Below, piece by piece: positions 28,801 to 36,086 of a stretch of DNA of 64,000 bases. Source of the DNA: JBJYKD01 sp049310025 (GTDB lineage: Bacteria > Bacillota > Thermosediminibacteria > Thermosediminibacterales > Tepidanaerobacteraceae); the NCBI RefSeq assembly GCF_049310025.1, contig NZ_JBJYKD010000012.1, forward strand, positions 1 to 64,000, written 5' to 3'. Positions within the stretch are counted from its first letter, which is position 1, and each line of letters opens with the position of its first letter. Under the pieces are notes generated by a model, which worked only from the letters and a program-made list of their open reading frames with translations, was not told the origin of the DNA and made no database searches. A program made the position numbers and the translations under genes.

Positions 28801-29929
28801 TTTGCGCCGCCAGTCCTCCGAATTTCACCGTGGCTCCGGACATAAATCCCGACCCGCTTATGGTCACCACGGTGCCTCCCAGCACGCTGCCCTGGGATGG
28901 GCTCACTCCCGGCGGGGTTGCCGACAGAGCATTTATTACAGGCTTTGAAATAAATGTAAAAGCGTTTTCTTTAATGGCATTTACTCCGTCCACCGTTACG
29001 ATGACATGCTGCGGGCCGGTTATGGATATACTGGATGGGGTTTTGGCCGTGATGGTGTTTTCGTTCACCACCACCACGTCGGCGGCGGGCTGGCCCCCGA
29101 TGGTGACGGTGGTAATCGGCGTTGACGTGTTGGGGTAATTACCGGCAATAAAATTTGTGCCCTTTATGGTTATGGGAGTGGCGGTGTTTACGGGTCCCCT
29201 GGTGGGATCCACGCTTGTTATGGTGGGGGTGCTCTTCTGGTAGAAAAATTTCTGGCTGTCGTCCGGAGGATAATATAAAGCCACTCCACCATCAGGGTTT
29301 TCCACCACTATTTCTTTATACCCGGAAGTCTGGAGGGGTACCACGGCTTTTACGGTGGTGGAACTCACAAAGGTCACGCGGGGGGACAGAATGCCGCCTA
29401 TTTTTACCAGCAGCTTTTTATTGGCGTCGATGTCTTTCATGAATTCCGTGCCGGTGATGGTGATTTCCGTGCCGGAGGTGCCGGAAAGCGGGGCAACGCC
29501 CGTAATGGTGGGCTGGCTCTTCAAATACTCAAAGCCTCCTGTTAACGTGGCGGTTTGTGCGTCCGGGTTTTTGACCGTAACATTCACCTTACCCAGAGAT
29601 GGGTAAGGAGGCGTTACGGCCGTGATTATTGTGCCTTCGCTGGTGACAGACACCACTTTTGCTTCCACATCGCCAAACAGCACCTTTATCTGGTCGGCCG
29701 GGGCAAAATTGGAACCCGTGATGGTCACCTGGGTGCCCCCGGCGGAGGTGCCGCTGTTCGGCGATATAGATTCGATGGAAGGCGCGGCCGCTTTGACCGG
29801 CTGCGCCGGCAGCATTGAAAACACAACGGCAAAGATCAGAATAATGGAGATCTCACGCTTTAACAAATTTATGGAAAATGGACGTTTTAAAGTTTTAAAC
29901 AAATTCGTTAAAATCGAAAATCTGTTCAT
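22826..29929 (-). CDS. Giant secreted protein with 21 IPT/TIG repeats and a fibronectin type III domain
   Basis: 2,367 residues. A signal peptide (about residues 28-48, ending QPVKAA) is followed by 21 IPT/TIG repeats of about 85-100 residues, each opening like ITSVTPNRGPVTGGT and containing G.NF near residue 20, and most closing VINPDGG-A-L--GF-Y. A fibronectin type III domain follows (about residues 2060-2150: PEDFSASRHDEITIKLTWSPV), then a 210-residue C-terminal domain of unknown type ending in GWYAVFGK. It has no LPXTG or SLH, so it may be held by the two SLH partners encoded downstream. IPT/TIG repeats form Ig-like rods in adhesins and surface receptors; an extended fibre or S-layer component is likely. 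Start ATG follows GCGGAG. Confidence 0.9.
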   Translation of the reverse strand: MNRFSILTNLFKTLKRPFSINLLKREISIILIFAVVFSMLPAQPVKAAAPSIESISPNSGTSAGGTQVTITGSNFAPADQIKVLFGDVEAKVVSVTSEGTIITAVTPPYPSLGKVNVTVKNPDAQTATLTGGFEYLKSQPTITGVAPLSGTSGTEITITGTEFMKDIDANKKLLVKIGGILSPRVTFVSSTTVKAVVPLQTSGYKEIVVENPDGGVALYYPPDDSQKFFYQKSTPTITSVDPTRGPVNTATPITIKGTNFIAGNYPNTSTPITTVTIGGQPAADVVVVNENTITAKTPSSISITGPQHVIVTVDGVNAIKENAFTFISKPVINALSATPPGVSPSQGSVLGGTVVTISGSGFMSGATVKFGGLAAQNVSVKSDSVITATTPPVSTPGGVAVTVTNPDGGAATLNNGFTYIQSTPSISVISKTMDGTKVPATSSVLGGETIYIIGSGFGADGYPDDVKVYIGGKLCSGITLTKIQEGSGTKDIISAVTPPSSVEGVATVEVVNKDGGRAVNNNEDPYTRFTYIRSKPAITGFSPSSSSTVRQDQIQIEGTGFMEGAKVYFGSLEAKNVAVSSDGTRITATIPEASAPGQVILKVVNPDQGTASAQNKFEFTRSAPVITSTVQGAVYAPVNTDIESLMNVRVNTGGTVGGTPIRIEGKDFSNSVQVTIGGKPATSVKVTKESPDRHVITALTPAGEVGEKQVVVTNPDGGSVTSTFKYVVSPTITGITPNYGSTEGGTDVIIDGTGFDDKGGVKVFFGGVEAAVKSLEPTRIVVTTPRNSEGFKDVTVINSVDYGLYTKKSGFEYRLPPSRPAIESISPTSGSTEGGTEITVKGTDIRSGAVLTIGGRAATVISIETIQEGGVYKSILVAKTPPGSAGEQEVRVTNPDGNYAVSPVPFTYKIPEKALSVTSITPNHGSVMGGTAVTINGANFVKETLISGSIYRKTKVTIGGNECSDVIVGDDLKTITATTPGGTVGAQDVIVKIVKVDKSFSPEKELEIESQAVLKGGYTYEIPQSSPRITSVRIYNPITGQEQDPVGPASGGSIVLIRGTGFMASAGGKTAEVYFGKNKAAIVEVVNAELIRTISPASTQVGAVDVKVVNPDGGEAVLPAGFIYKGNNLLVTSITPSSGTVLGNVYATVTGANFIEGTQVTIGGEAAFDVKVESSTRITLRTPPNTPGLKDVVVYNAYGSYTLKGAFLYYVEQSTPTIDPDGVIPNFGSAAGGDVITIRGSNFMSGPNFKVLIGGNPATNVVVKSPNEVSARTPAGQPGWRDVTVINNDGGTATLPKGFLYKSNPVIQSVTPSKGPVSGGLFLSIKGMNFMPGADVRFVGDAVGGSQGLPLENVRIVSETEIKATAPAAVDGRQGYVDILVTNPDGGAGRLEAAFLYRATNTNPSIATITPNRGPVTGGTDITITGKDFAPDAMVVIGGNFATDVRFVDNTTLTARTPAGQEGPADVQVINARDGGFAVKPGGFTYMVPRSSPKITKVTPNRGSSEGGTPVTITGSDFREGLSVIIGGIEVNPGDVNLISPTEIRIITPRAKNYGKKDVTVVNQDGGAFTLKEGFEYVPPATLPSLDGVEPAEGSIFGGTLTRITGKNFVKGVKVYFGGVESAEVSVDDSGTLITAVTPEYKPGGGDIPVNGKYPVDVIVVNPDGGLAVWGDKFNYVVPDSRPKITSVSPSKGPASGGTYITIEGQDFRPNARVMIGTAEAVVKTIEDGSGNAVDGSGNQIQGTAFVAGVKITAVTPPAAPGKVDVRVINPDQGLATLKSGFEYLDVAGDIAIEYITPTEGAVSGGTPFTIKGRGFVNPVTVYFGGEEAKGATVIDPATITGRTPPNTQGKKDVVVLNGNGLSAALPGGFEYKVPDGYPKITQVDPAKGPANGGIEVNIYGSNFKPGAVVYIGENRAEVLSVDAARIRITLPGGTLGSKDVIVINPDTGLDILEEGFTYIDYPSIDKVTPGEGPVDGGTEITITGKLFSSGAAVLIGDKAATGVEVVNDTTIKARTPAGSPGYQDVTVINPDGGKAVLKNGFYYTPPRTRPGVPEDFSASRHDEITIKLTWSPVLNANYYEIFGSKKSTGPFEYIDKTPNTYYYVTDLVPGTKYYFKVRAVNELGTSDFSYTDSATTASGREEKIVELPEGRLDTTTAGGAEIYITDIDALKDANYNIKLSAGGPRQLLKYTITLSYDVIKDMKKSLTVTGEGFSLEFPASGLDVPAFKNLSASEKDDASIRIVIEKADKSQKEYLFKFKERNVTPLTEPLNIKLEYRIKKETGDVNYINARIDLTPDYKRIESGKITSLSLCVFEPVERKWQPVGAGSVSYSGYYFMGSGTPQAYTAAWGTGAYINLPGWYAVFGK

Positions 29930-30237
29930 CGGATCTCCGCGGAACTTCCTGAAAGTCCCGCCGGACTGCCTCCTTTCGTAACAAAATAACCGCCAGCCAT
30001 ATTTCTTGCCGCGTTGCTCTATTCCTGAATTTTGATGGTTTGCCTTAATATGTCAGGCAATTTTTCATTATTATTTTCGACACAAAAGGCCAAAATCCTT
30101 CCTGTGGTTATTCGTTCGAAAGAACTATAAAGAACTATCCTTAAAAATATAAAGTAACATTCTTATCACCGGCCGTCGCGTCGCCTGCAGCCGGATGTCT
30201 AAAAAAATTTATTTTTCAGTAATACAGGCATGGGTTG
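29930..30237. other. Leader region of the giant surface gene
   Basis: No gene seen. It contains a tandem 10-bp repeat AAAGAACTAT (30119-30138) and a minus-strand hairpin TTGCCT/AGGCAA (about 30051-30071). I looked for a c-di-GMP riboswitch because of the GGCAAACC on the minus strand, but the rest of the motif is missing. Confidence 0.45.
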
Positions 30238-30321
30238 TTTGTAGTATAAGAAAAATCCTATAGAGGCCATTAAAGAAAACTGCTGCAGGGAGTTATGACT
30301 TTTGTAGTATAAGAAAAATCC
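30238..30321. repeat. Two 21-bp direct repeats, 63 bp apart
   Basis: TTGTAGTATAAGAAAAATCC (plus one leading T) occurs at 30238-30258 and 30301-30321, in AT-rich DNA directly left of the DnaA-box cluster. It may be part of the same protein-binding region. Confidence 0.75.
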
Positions 30322-30347
30322 CAAAAATATAGGTCTAAAATAGCATG

Positions 30348-30450
30348 TTATCCACAAAGTTATCCACAGGTGTTAATAACTTTATAACTTGTCCCAAAGG
30401 ACGGGCGCGGGCGCCGGCAACTTGTCCCCATTGGGGATAAGTTGTCCACA
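30348..30450 (+). promoter_or_regulatory. DnaA-box cluster
   Basis: Two perfect DnaA boxes TTATCCACA, 12 bp start to start (30348-30356 and 30360-30368), a variant TTGTCCACA (30442-30450), and the one-mismatch box TTATCCCCA on the minus strand (30432-30440), which forms a near palindrome with TTGTCCCCA (30422-30430). AT-rich repeats lie alongside. No dnaA, dnaN or other replication gene is in the window, so this is more likely a DnaA-binding regulatory/titration site than oriC, though the latter cannot be excluded. Confidence 0.7.
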
Positions 30451-30514
30451 TATTCAACAGAACTTATGTGCGGATGGGTTTCGGGTGAAAGTGCCGCACG
30501 CCGAAGAAAATATT

Positions 30515-30627
30515 GCAGGTATTATCTGAAAATATCCGGTTCTGTGAAATAAAAAATCCGTATCCCCGGAGCGCATGGCGGTCATCGTTCAACGCCAGGT
30601 CGAGGATACGGGTTTTATAATACCTGC
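30515..30627 (-). terminator. ilvD terminator inside a larger nested inverted repeat
   Basis: Minus strand: AAAACCCGTATCC ... GGATACGGATTTTTT (30551-30616) with an inner GGCG/CGCC helix makes a terminator just after ilvD. It is enclosed by a perfect 11-bp pair GCAGGTATTAT/ATAATACCTGC (30515-30525 and 30617-30627). Confidence 0.7.
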
Positions 30628-30670
30628 CCTTTGCGGCCTTACGCGCGCCATCGGTCGCCACCGGCCGCGC

Positions 30671-32329
30671 CTATTTCAGCACCGCGCCGGTGGAAGCCGA
30701 TGTGACCAGCCTGGCGTAGCGGGCAAGGTAGCCGGTCTTCACTTTGGGCTCCGGCGCCCGCCACGCCGCCCTCCGGGCGGAAAGTTCCTCCTCTGAAATC
30801 AGCACGTCAAGCCTCTTGTTTTTTATGTCAATCCTTATGATGTCCCCTTCCCGCACCAGGGCGATGGGGCCTCCTTCCATGGCCTCGGGGGATACATGGC
30901 CTATGGAAGCGCCGCGGGTGGCACCCGAAAATCTTCCGTCGGTGATAAGGGCCACGTCTCTGTCCAGGCCCATGCCGGCTATGGCTGAAGTGGGGGACAG
31001 CATTTCTCTCATGCCGGGGCCGCCTTTGGGGCCTTCATACCTGATTATCACCACATCGCCCTTGTTTATCTTCCTGCCGAATATGGCCTCCACCGCCTCT
31101 TCTTCAGAATTAAACACCCTGGCGGGCCCTTCGTGAAAGAGCATTTCCGGCGCCACCGCCGCTTCTTTTACCACGGCCCCGTCGGGGGCGAGATTTCCCC
31201 TTAATATGGCCAGACCTCCGGTCTCCCTGTAGGGCCTTTCGATGGGCCTTATTACATCCGGGTTTTTGACGGATGCATTTTCAATGTTCTCTCCCACCGT
31301 CCTGCCGGTGACGGTGATGAGATCCAGGTGCAGGAGGTTTTTTCGTGCAAGCTCCTTCATCAGGGCCGGGATTCCTCCAGCCTCGTGGAGGTCCTGCATG
31401 TGATGGTGGCCGCTGGGGCTGAGCTTGCAGAGATACGGGGTCCTGCGGCTTATTTTATCAAACAGCTCAAGCTCGAGTTCTATGCCCGCCTCGTGGGCGA
31501 TGGCCGGGAGGTGCAGCACCGTGTTGGAAGAACCCGCCATCCCCATGTCCACGGTTATGGCGTTCTCGAAAGCCTCTTTTGTGAGGATATCCCGTGGCTT
31601 TATATCCCTCCTGACCATCTCCATGACCTGCATGCCCGCCATCTTGGCCAGAGCCACCCTGGCGCCGTAATAGGCGGGGATGGTGCCGTTGCCGGGAAGA
31701 CCCAGGCCCAAAGCCTCGGTGAGGCAGTTCATGGAATTGGCGGTGAAAAGTCCCGAACAGGAACCGCACCCGGGGCAGGCTTCATGCTCTATGGCCGCCA
31801 GCTCTTCTTCGGTGATTTCACCGGCATTCAGGCTCCCCACCTTTTCGATGCATGTGGAAAAGTCTATGTCCCGGCCTTCATATCGTCCGGCAAACATGGG
31901 TCCGCCGCTGACCACCACCGCCGGGATGTTCAGCCTGGCCGCCGCCATGAGCATGCCCGGCACAATCTTGTCGCAGTTGGGAATGAGCACAAGCCCGTCA
32001 AAGCCGTGGGCCATTACCATGGCCTCGATGGAATCGGCTATGAGCTCCCGGCTGGCCAGAGGGTATTTCATGCCTGTATGCCCCATGGCAATGCCGTCGC
32101 ATATGCCGATGGCCGGGAATTCTATGGGCGTGCCGCCGGCCATGGCCACGCCGATTTTAACCGCCTGGGCTATGCGGTCAAGGTGCACGTGGCCCGCCAC
32201 TATCTCGTTCTGGGAATTCACTATGCCGATGAGCGGCCTTTCCAGTTCCTTATCCGTAAACCCCATACCGTAAAACAGCGCCCTTGTGGGTGCCCTCATA
32301 GGACCTTTTTTTATGCTGTCGCTTCTCAT
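30671..32329 (-). CDS. ilvD: Dihydroxy-acid dehydratase
   Basis: 552 residues, normal length. It dehydrates 2,3-dihydroxy-isovalerate (or -methylvalerate) to the 2-keto acid in valine/isoleucine synthesis. Fe-S ligands are in IPNCDKIVPGM and EACPGCGSCSGLFTANSMNCL; the C-terminal RFSGATRGASIGHVSPEA is diagnostic. Start ATG follows GGGGAG. ilvN lies upstream on the same strand with a 203-bp AT-rich gap, so the two may be separate transcripts. A terminator follows. Confidence 0.97.
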   Translation of the reverse strand: MRSDSIKKGPMRAPTRALFYGMGFTDKELERPLIGIVNSQNEIVAGHVHLDRIAQAVKIGVAMAGGTPIEFPAIGICDGIAMGHTGMKYPLASRELIADSIEAMVMAHGFDGLVLIPNCDKIVPGMLMAAARLNIPAVVVSGGPMFAGRYEGRDIDFSTCIEKVGSLNAGEITEEELAAIEHEACPGCGSCSGLFTANSMNCLTEALGLGLPGNGTIPAYYGARVALAKMAGMQVMEMVRRDIKPRDILTKEAFENAITVDMGMAGSSNTVLHLPAIAHEAGIELELELFDKISRRTPYLCKLSPSGHHHMQDLHEAGGIPALMKELARKNLLHLDLITVTGRTVGENIENASVKNPDVIRPIERPYRETGGLAILRGNLAPDGAVVKEAAVAPEMLFHEGPARVFNSEEEAVEAIFGRKINKGDVVIIRYEGPKGGPGMREMLSPTSAIAGMGLDRDVALITDGRFSGATRGASIGHVSPEAMEGGPIALVREGDIIRIDIKNKRLDVLISEEELSARRAAWRAPEPKVKTGYLARYARLVTSASTGAVLK

Positions 32330-32532
32330 ACGGTTTCTCCCCTCTTTTCATTTTTTTTATTTTTTCATTTATTATCCTGAAAATAACAACATATTGATTA
32401 TCCGCCGGTGATGCATCCAAAATGGGCTTTTGATGCGCTTTTCTTATGTTAATCTTTTAGCTTTTATTGTTCCTCTTTTTTGGTTTCAGTATATTTTAAA
32501 TTTTATTCTTTCATCTCATGCCAATGACCGAT

Positions 32533-33063
32533 TTATTCTTCAATTTCCCCGCCCCTTACCGGATCCGGTTCGTCGTGGATGCTCTCCTTGCCGCGCTGAA
32601 GCGCTATAATCCCGGTCCTGACGCTCTCCACAATGCCGTAGTGTTTCATCATGTTTAAAAAGGCCTTGACCTTTTCCAGATCGCCGGTTATCTCTATCAC
32701 CACCGCCTCGGGATCAATATCCACCACCTTGCCGCGAAATGATTCCACGATCTGGAACACCTCGGCGCGGTTCCTGTCATCGGTCCTCACTTTAATCAGA
32801 GCCAGTTCCCTCTGGACCGAAGCCCTGGCGTCCAGCTCCACCACCTTGATGACGTCCACCAGTTTTTCCACCTGGCTTTTGATTTGGGAAAGCTCTCTCT
32901 CGTCGCCTTCGGCGACGATGGTTATGCGGGAAATCATGGGGTCTTCAGTTTCTTCCCCGGTAAAACTGGTTATGTTGAAGCCGCGGCGGGTAAAAAGACC
33001 CGAAATCCTGGTGACCACCCCGTACTCGTTGTGCACCAGCACCGAAAAAATCGCCCTGCGCAA
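32533..33063 (-). CDS. ilvN: Acetolactate synthase small (regulatory) subunit
   Basis: 176 residues, with the N-terminal ACT domain (FSVLVHNEYGVVTRISGLFTRRGFN) and C-terminal ACT-like domain of the IlvH/IlvN family. It regulates the catalytic subunit IlvB by valine. Start is TTG at 33063 behind GAGGTGG. The expected partner ilvB is not upstream or anywhere in the window, so it must be encoded elsewhere or has been separated from this pair. Confidence 0.95.
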   Translation of the reverse strand: MRRAIFSVLVHNEYGVVTRISGLFTRRGFNITSFTGEETEDPMISRITIVAEGDERELSQIKSQVEKLVDVIKVVELDARASVQRELALIKVRTDDRNRAEVFQIVESFRGKVVDIDPEAVVIEITGDLEKVKAFLNMMKHYGIVESVRTGIIALQRGKESIHDEPDPVRGGEIEE

Positions 33064-33374
33064 TCAAATCACCACCTCTCGAATATTCTTCACTGTAGTT
33101 GGGCAACAAAGTTCGGCCGGAGACAATTCCGCGCAAAAAGGCGGCCCGACCGGGAAATAAGAAATTCATGCAATGAATTCCGGGATTGTTTTTTGCGGAA
33201 TTATCTGGAATAATAAAATTAAGAGCGTCTCCTGGTAAATTGACTATGAAACCAGATTAAAAAGAATAAAATAAAAAGTAAGATGTATTTAAATTAAGTC
33301 TTATTATAGCACATATCTCATCCTCGGAAAATAAATTTTCATTGTTTATAAATGAAAATGGGGAGGGAATTTAC

Positions 33375-34454
33375 GTGAAAAGGCTGGGAATTCTTACCGG
33401 AGGCGGCGACGCTCCGGGGCTCAATGCGGTCATAAGGGCCTGCGCCAAGGTGGCGGAAGCTGCGGGTGCGGAGCTTTACGGGTTTGTGGACGGTTACAGC
33501 GGGCTTATCCGCGGAAACTACCGCAAGCTGGGCAGGCGGGACATATCGGGTCTTTTGCACCGGGGCGGCACCATCCTGGGCACCAACAACCGGGACAACC
33601 CTTTTAATTTTCCGGTAAAAGAAGGGGATAAACTGGAGTACAGGGACATGTCCGAAAGGGCGCTGGAAAATCTCGAGAGACTGGGTATAGACTGCCTGGT
33701 GGTAATAGGGGGTGACGGCAGCCTGGCCATCGCCCGGGAACTGGCCCAAAAGGGCGCTAAAATCATAGGCGTCCCCAAGACCATTGACAACGACCTTCAG
33801 GGCACCGACCAGACATTCGGATTTGATACGGCCGTCACCATCGCCACCGAGGCGCTGGACCGGCTGCACACCACAGCCGAATCCCATCACAGGGTAATGG
33901 TGCTGGAACTCATGGGAAGGTATGCCGGGTGGATAGCCCTTTACAGCGGTGTGGCTGGCGGAGCCGACGTGATCCTTATACCCGAAATACCCTGGAAAAT
34001 AGAAAAAGTGGCGGAAAAGATTTTTTCCCGCCAGAAGGAGGGCAAACCCTTCAGTATTATAGTTGTGGCCGAAGGCGCCAGAACTCCCGAAGGCAGACAG
34101 GTCGTCCGGCAAACCGTTGCCGGCAGCGGAGACCCGGTCCGCCTGGGAGGCATAAGCGCCGTCGTAGCCGAGATGGTGGAGGAAATCACCGGTTTTGAAA
34201 GCCGGGCCACCGTGCTGGGCCACATCCAGCGGGGCGGGTCCCCTTCTCCCTTCGACCGGATTCTGGCCACCAGATACGGTCAGGCTGCGGCAAGGCTGGC
34301 CCTTTCCGGCGAAAGCGGGAAAATGGTGGCCCTCAGAAACGGTGTCATCACATCGGTGGCTTTCGAGGACATCCCCCCCGGATGCAGGACCGTGCCGCCG
34401 GATCATCAGTTGATTGAGACTGCAAGGAGCATAGGGATCAGCTTCGGAGATTAA
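33375..34454 (+). CDS. pfkA: 6-phosphofructokinase (mixed-type active site)
   Basis: 359 residues. It phosphorylates fructose 6-phosphate in glycolysis. Motifs: ILTGGGDAPGLNAVI (N-terminus), VVIGGDGSLAIA, VPKTIDNDLQGTDQTFGFDTA and MGRYAGWIAL. The glycine in GGDGS is typical of ATP enzymes, whereas the lysine in PKTIDND is typical of pyrophosphate enzymes; this combination marks the so-called group III PFKs. ATP use is most likely. Start is GTG at 33375 with GGGAGG upstream; the upstream in-frame ATG is not favoured. Confidence 0.94.
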   Translation: MKRLGILTGGGDAPGLNAVIRACAKVAEAAGAELYGFVDGYSGLIRGNYRKLGRRDISGLLHRGGTILGTNNRDNPFNFPVKEGDKLEYRDMSERALENLERLGIDCLVVIGGDGSLAIARELAQKGAKIIGVPKTIDNDLQGTDQTFGFDTAVTIATEALDRLHTTAESHHRVMVLELMGRYAGWIALYSGVAGGADVILIPEIPWKIEKVAEKIFSRQKEGKPFSIIVVAEGARTPEGRQVVRQTVAGSGDPVRLGGISAVVAEMVEEITGFESRATVLGHIQRGGSPSPFDRILATRYGQAAARLALSGESGKMVALRNGVITSVAFEDIPPGCRTVPPDHQLIETARSIGISFGD

Positions 34455-34482
34455 TACAGAGGGAATCTCTTTTTGCCCCATT

Positions 34483-35094
34483 TCACCGTGGTTCTTCGGG
34501 CACCGCAGCGGCCATTTGCTTAAAATTTTCGGCTGCCATGCTTATAAAATAACGATGAAAACTCAAATCCTCCGTCAATTCCGGATGGAAGGCGGTGGCC
34601 AGGAGATTGCCCTGCCTGGCCGCCACCACCTTTCCGTCGATTTCAAGGAGCACCTTAACTTCGGGGCCCACTTTCTCCACATACGGCGCCCTTATAAAGA
34701 CGAGGGGTATGGGATTTTCGGAAACCCCCGGAACCGCCCGGTGGGTTATAAAACTGTCCAGCTGGCTGCCGTAAGCGTTTCGCCTTACCCATATATCCAT
34801 CAGGTTGAGATGGGTACTGTCCTGGTTCACGATGTGTTTTGCAAGGAGAATCATGCCGGCACAGGTGCCCCATACCGGCATACCTTCTTTCGCCCGGCGG
34901 ACTATTTCATCCTTCAGGCCGAAGTCTGACATGAGTTTTCCTATGGCGGTGCTCTCACCACCCGGGAGGATGAGGGCGTCCACTTGTTCAAGGCCGGCCC
35001 TGTTCTTGACGGCCACCGGCTCTTCTCCGGCCTTAATAATCATATTCATGTGTTCCCGCACGGCCCCCTGAAGGGCCAGTACTCCGATCTTCAT
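34483..35094 (-). CDS. pdxT: Pyridoxal 5'-phosphate synthase glutaminase subunit
   Basis: 203 residues, class I glutamine amidotransferase that supplies ammonia to PdxS. The catalytic cysteine lies in VWGTCAGMILLA and the His/Glu pair in ATAFHPELTED; LPGGESTAIGKLM is also typical. It begins one base after pdxS ends, so the two are translated from one message. Converges with pfkA. Confidence 0.96.
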   Translation of the reverse strand: MKIGVLALQGAVREHMNMIIKAGEEPVAVKNRAGLEQVDALILPGGESTAIGKLMSDFGLKDEIVRRAKEGMPVWGTCAGMILLAKHIVNQDSTHLNLMDIWVRRNAYGSQLDSFITHRAVPGVSENPIPLVFIRAPYVEKVGPEVKVLLEIDGKVVAARQGNLLATAFHPELTEDLSFHRYFISMAAENFKQMAAAVPEEPR

Positions 35095-35095
35095 G

Positions 35096-36001
35096 CTACC
35101 ACCCGCGCTCTGCGTAGCGATCTTCCAGTTTGTCTATCTCAAAGCTCTCCATGGCTTCTCCCAGGTCTTCGGAAACTTCCGCCAGGACTTCGGGGTCGTT
35201 GTAATAGGTTACAGCCTTTACAATGGCCCTGGCGCGCTTTACGGGGTTTTCCGATTTGAAGATACCCGAACCCACAAATACGCCGTCGCATCCCAGCTGC
35301 ATTAACAGTGCCGCGTCGGCGGGCGTGGCCACACCCCCGGCGGCGAAATTCACCACAGGAAGTTTACCGTTTTCTGCCACGTAAAGCACCAGATCATAGG
35401 GGGCGCCCATTTCCTTGGCGGCGGACATCAATTCCTCTCTCGGCATATTCTGAAGCCGCCTGATCTCCGCCATAACTGTGCGGATATGCCTCACGGCTTC
35501 CACCACGTTGCCTGTACCGGCCTCCCCCTTGGTCCTTATCATGGAGGCGCCCTCGCCTATGCGCCTCAGGGCCTCGCCCAGGTTCCTGGCACCGCATACA
35601 AAGGGCACTTTGAACTTTTTCTTGTCGATGTGGAAGGACTCGTCGGCCGGGGTCAGCACTTCGCTCTCGTCTATGTAATCCACCCCCAGCGCCTCCAGTA
35701 TCTGCGCCTCTACGAAGTGGCCGATTCTGCACTTGGCCATGACGGGAATTGTGACGGCGGATTTAATGGCTTTAATTATCTTTGGGTCCGACATCCTTGC
35801 CACACCGCCCTGTTTCCGGATGTCCGCCGGGACCCTTTCCAGGGCCATTACGGCCACCGCCCCGGCCTCTTCCGCGATTTTCGCCTGTTCGGGAGTGGTG
35901 ACATCCATGATGACCCCGCCCTTGAGCATCTCCGCCAGGTTTTTGTTCAGACTGTACCGCTCGGGATGAGCGTTGGTGTCAAAAAGGTTGTTTTCCGCCA
36001 T
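35096..36001 (-). CDS. pdxS: Pyridoxal 5'-phosphate synthase lyase subunit
   Basis: 301 residues. Builds PLP from ribose 5-phosphate, glyceraldehyde 3-phosphate and ammonia. Near-invariant family motifs: [54 protein letters not shown] and [27 protein letters not shown]-like segment (seen as [18 protein letters not shown]). Start ATG follows GGAGGA. First gene of pdxST, divergent from its likely regulator pdxR. Confidence 0.97.
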   Translation of the reverse strand: [301 protein letters not shown]

Positions 36002-36086
36002 AATGTGTTCCTCCTTTTGAAATTTTCAGGGCAACAGGGCTCCTGTAATCATACTTTTAATACAACACCAATTGTGATATAATAAT

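Noticed and set aside
24000..29800. CRISPR or tandem DNA repeats in the giant gene
   Set aside because: The periodicity (about 270-300 bases) reflects diverged IPT/TIG protein repeats, not identical short repeats with spacers.
29980..30075. Possible c-di-GMP (GEMM) riboswitch before the giant surface gene, from GGCAAACC on the minus strand
   Set aside because: The partner blocks (GACGCAAAGCC and the tetraloop-receptor ending) are missing and the surrounding sequence does not fold that way.
30464..30661. Minus-strand frame of 65 codons after ilvD
   Set aside because: It coincides with the ilvD terminator and nested inverted repeats; no ribosome-binding site or recognisable protein.
33064..33341. 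Possible T-box or Leu/Val leader-peptide attenuator before ilvN
   Set aside because: No T-box motif, no codon-rich leader peptide and no clear terminator hairpin on the minus strand.
33339..34481. Long (380-codon) minus-strand frame opposite pfkA
   Set aside because: Shadow of the phosphofructokinase gene; high-GC third positions leave the antisense frame open.
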